A model generated the notes under the pieces. The model searched no databases. It was not told where the DNA came from and saw only the letters and a program-made list of their open reading frames with translations. Shown in pieces: positions 63,280-64,000 of a DNA stretch of 64,000 nt. Position 1 is the stretch's first letter; each line of letters begins with the position of its first letter. The position numbers were made by a program, and so were the translations under genes. The DNA is from Prochilodus magdalenae (taxonomy: Eukaryota; Chordata; Actinopteri; Characiformes; Prochilodontidae), in the NCBI GenBank assembly GCA_024036415.1, contig JAMWET010000915.1, positions 248,001 through 312,000 on the forward strand, written 5' to 3'.

Positions 63280-64000
63280 TTAGACTGATATGTGTAAGTA
63301 GCTGTTCTGATTGGCTGTGCCACTTGAAACACTGCTCATAACCTTAGTGTGAGTGGGCAGGGCTAAACTGCTATAGACAGAGTAGTTGGATAGTTTGAAA
63401 TCCTAGAGATGACAATAAGTTACAGCTTTCTGTGAGGGAGCTTTTAATGAGTTTCTGTGAGGGGAACAAGAGAATTCCCTTGTAAGGAGATGTGTTCTGT
63501 ATGTGATTACGGGGTAAAGGGGGCACTGATATAGACTGCCTTTTAGCCAGTCGCTCTACGAGGTCAGGTCTAACTGCAGTGTCACTTAAATTATGCAGTT
63601 TTGCAAAAGTGTGTACAGGCTGGCTTGAATTCTTCATTGTGTCAATTTTCTAAGAAAAAAAAAAAAAGAGTTAACGTGCCCCCAACAAAGAACGCACAAT
63701 ATATATATTGTATATATATAACACCAGCACAGAGGCTATACAGGAGTAGTGCACCTGGGATATCATAGCAAAGGCTGTGCAGCACCTTAACAAGCACCTG
63801 TGATAACACAGTATGTCTCTTTCCACTTCTAGTGAAGTGAGTTCTCTGTAGGCGTGTTACTGTTACTCAGCAAATAAACAAGGCATAAAATTTGACCAGG
63901 AATGTTCATATTTTTGCACAACATCTGCACAATATACACTCAGCATCACAAGAATATTTGCAGAAGTAGTTGGAGCTCAGAGGGAATCAACCGACAGGAA
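63280..64000. other. Anonymous non-coding DNA with short AT microsatellite
   Basis: Poly-A at 63655-63667 and imperfect atatatat at 63699-63720. No gene recognised. Confidence 0.55.

Overview
This window looks like vertebrate nuclear DNA, most probably from a teleost fish. It is AT-rich and stop-dense, with no open frame beyond about 210 codons, and the longest frames are explained by tandem repeats or chance. It carries long microsatellites, minisatellites, a tRNA-derived SINE with a fish-type tail, fish-type Tc1/mariner debris and several short non-autonomous DNA transposons. The repeat style suggests an otophysan (characin or catfish type) genome, but that is an inference from sequence style only. 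Nothing bacterial, plasmid-like or viral is visible.

Layout. From 1 to 19.8 kb the sequence is intergenic or intronic. It holds a polypyrimidine block with a ~300 bp TC microsatellite (2.1-2.63 kb), a possible conserved enhancer-like block (5.65-6.01 kb), palindromic 'GTGGTGATGGGAACCA' elements (1.6, 9.9, 10.4 and 12.6 kb), a possible upstream non-coding first exon with an RFX X-box-like motif and splice donor (10.8-10.94 kb), and an intact MITE (13.78-14.03 kb). At 19.85-20.33 kb is the one convincing gene piece: a G-rich/CRE-like/TATA-like promoter, a leader with a tiny upstream ORF, an ATG with A at -3, 57 GC3-rich codons and a consensus donor. I do not recognise the protein.

From 20.33 kb to the right end I see no convincing further exon on the plus strand. 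If the 20.1 kb exon is real, this is likely the first >43 kb of its first intron. This interval contains a CTG-rich imperfect hairpin (24.2 kb), a 16-bp inverted repeat next to a 27/34-bp minisatellite (25.9-26.4 kb), a decayed MITE (30.5 kb), a tRNA-SINE (32.0 kb), a terminal-inverted-repeat element (33.2 kb) with a larger relative at 50.2 kb, two degenerate tandem-repeat tracts (36.4 and 37.7 kb), a Tc1/mariner remnant beside a 20-bp minisatellite (44.2-44.9 kb), AT, CTAT and TG/TA microsatellites (45.8, 47.3 and 49.0 kb), a MITE inserted inside a dead Tc1 transposase (57.75-58.45 kb), and a ~580 bp pyrimidine-rich tract (62.7-63.3 kb).

The genes do not form an operon or pathway. The window is one first exon with its promoter, set in repeat-rich non-coding DNA that may hold long-range regulatory elements. 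The best-supported discoveries are three copies of one TA-target MITE family (one nested in a Tc1 transposase so that target and duplication can be read) and the unrecognised first exon.
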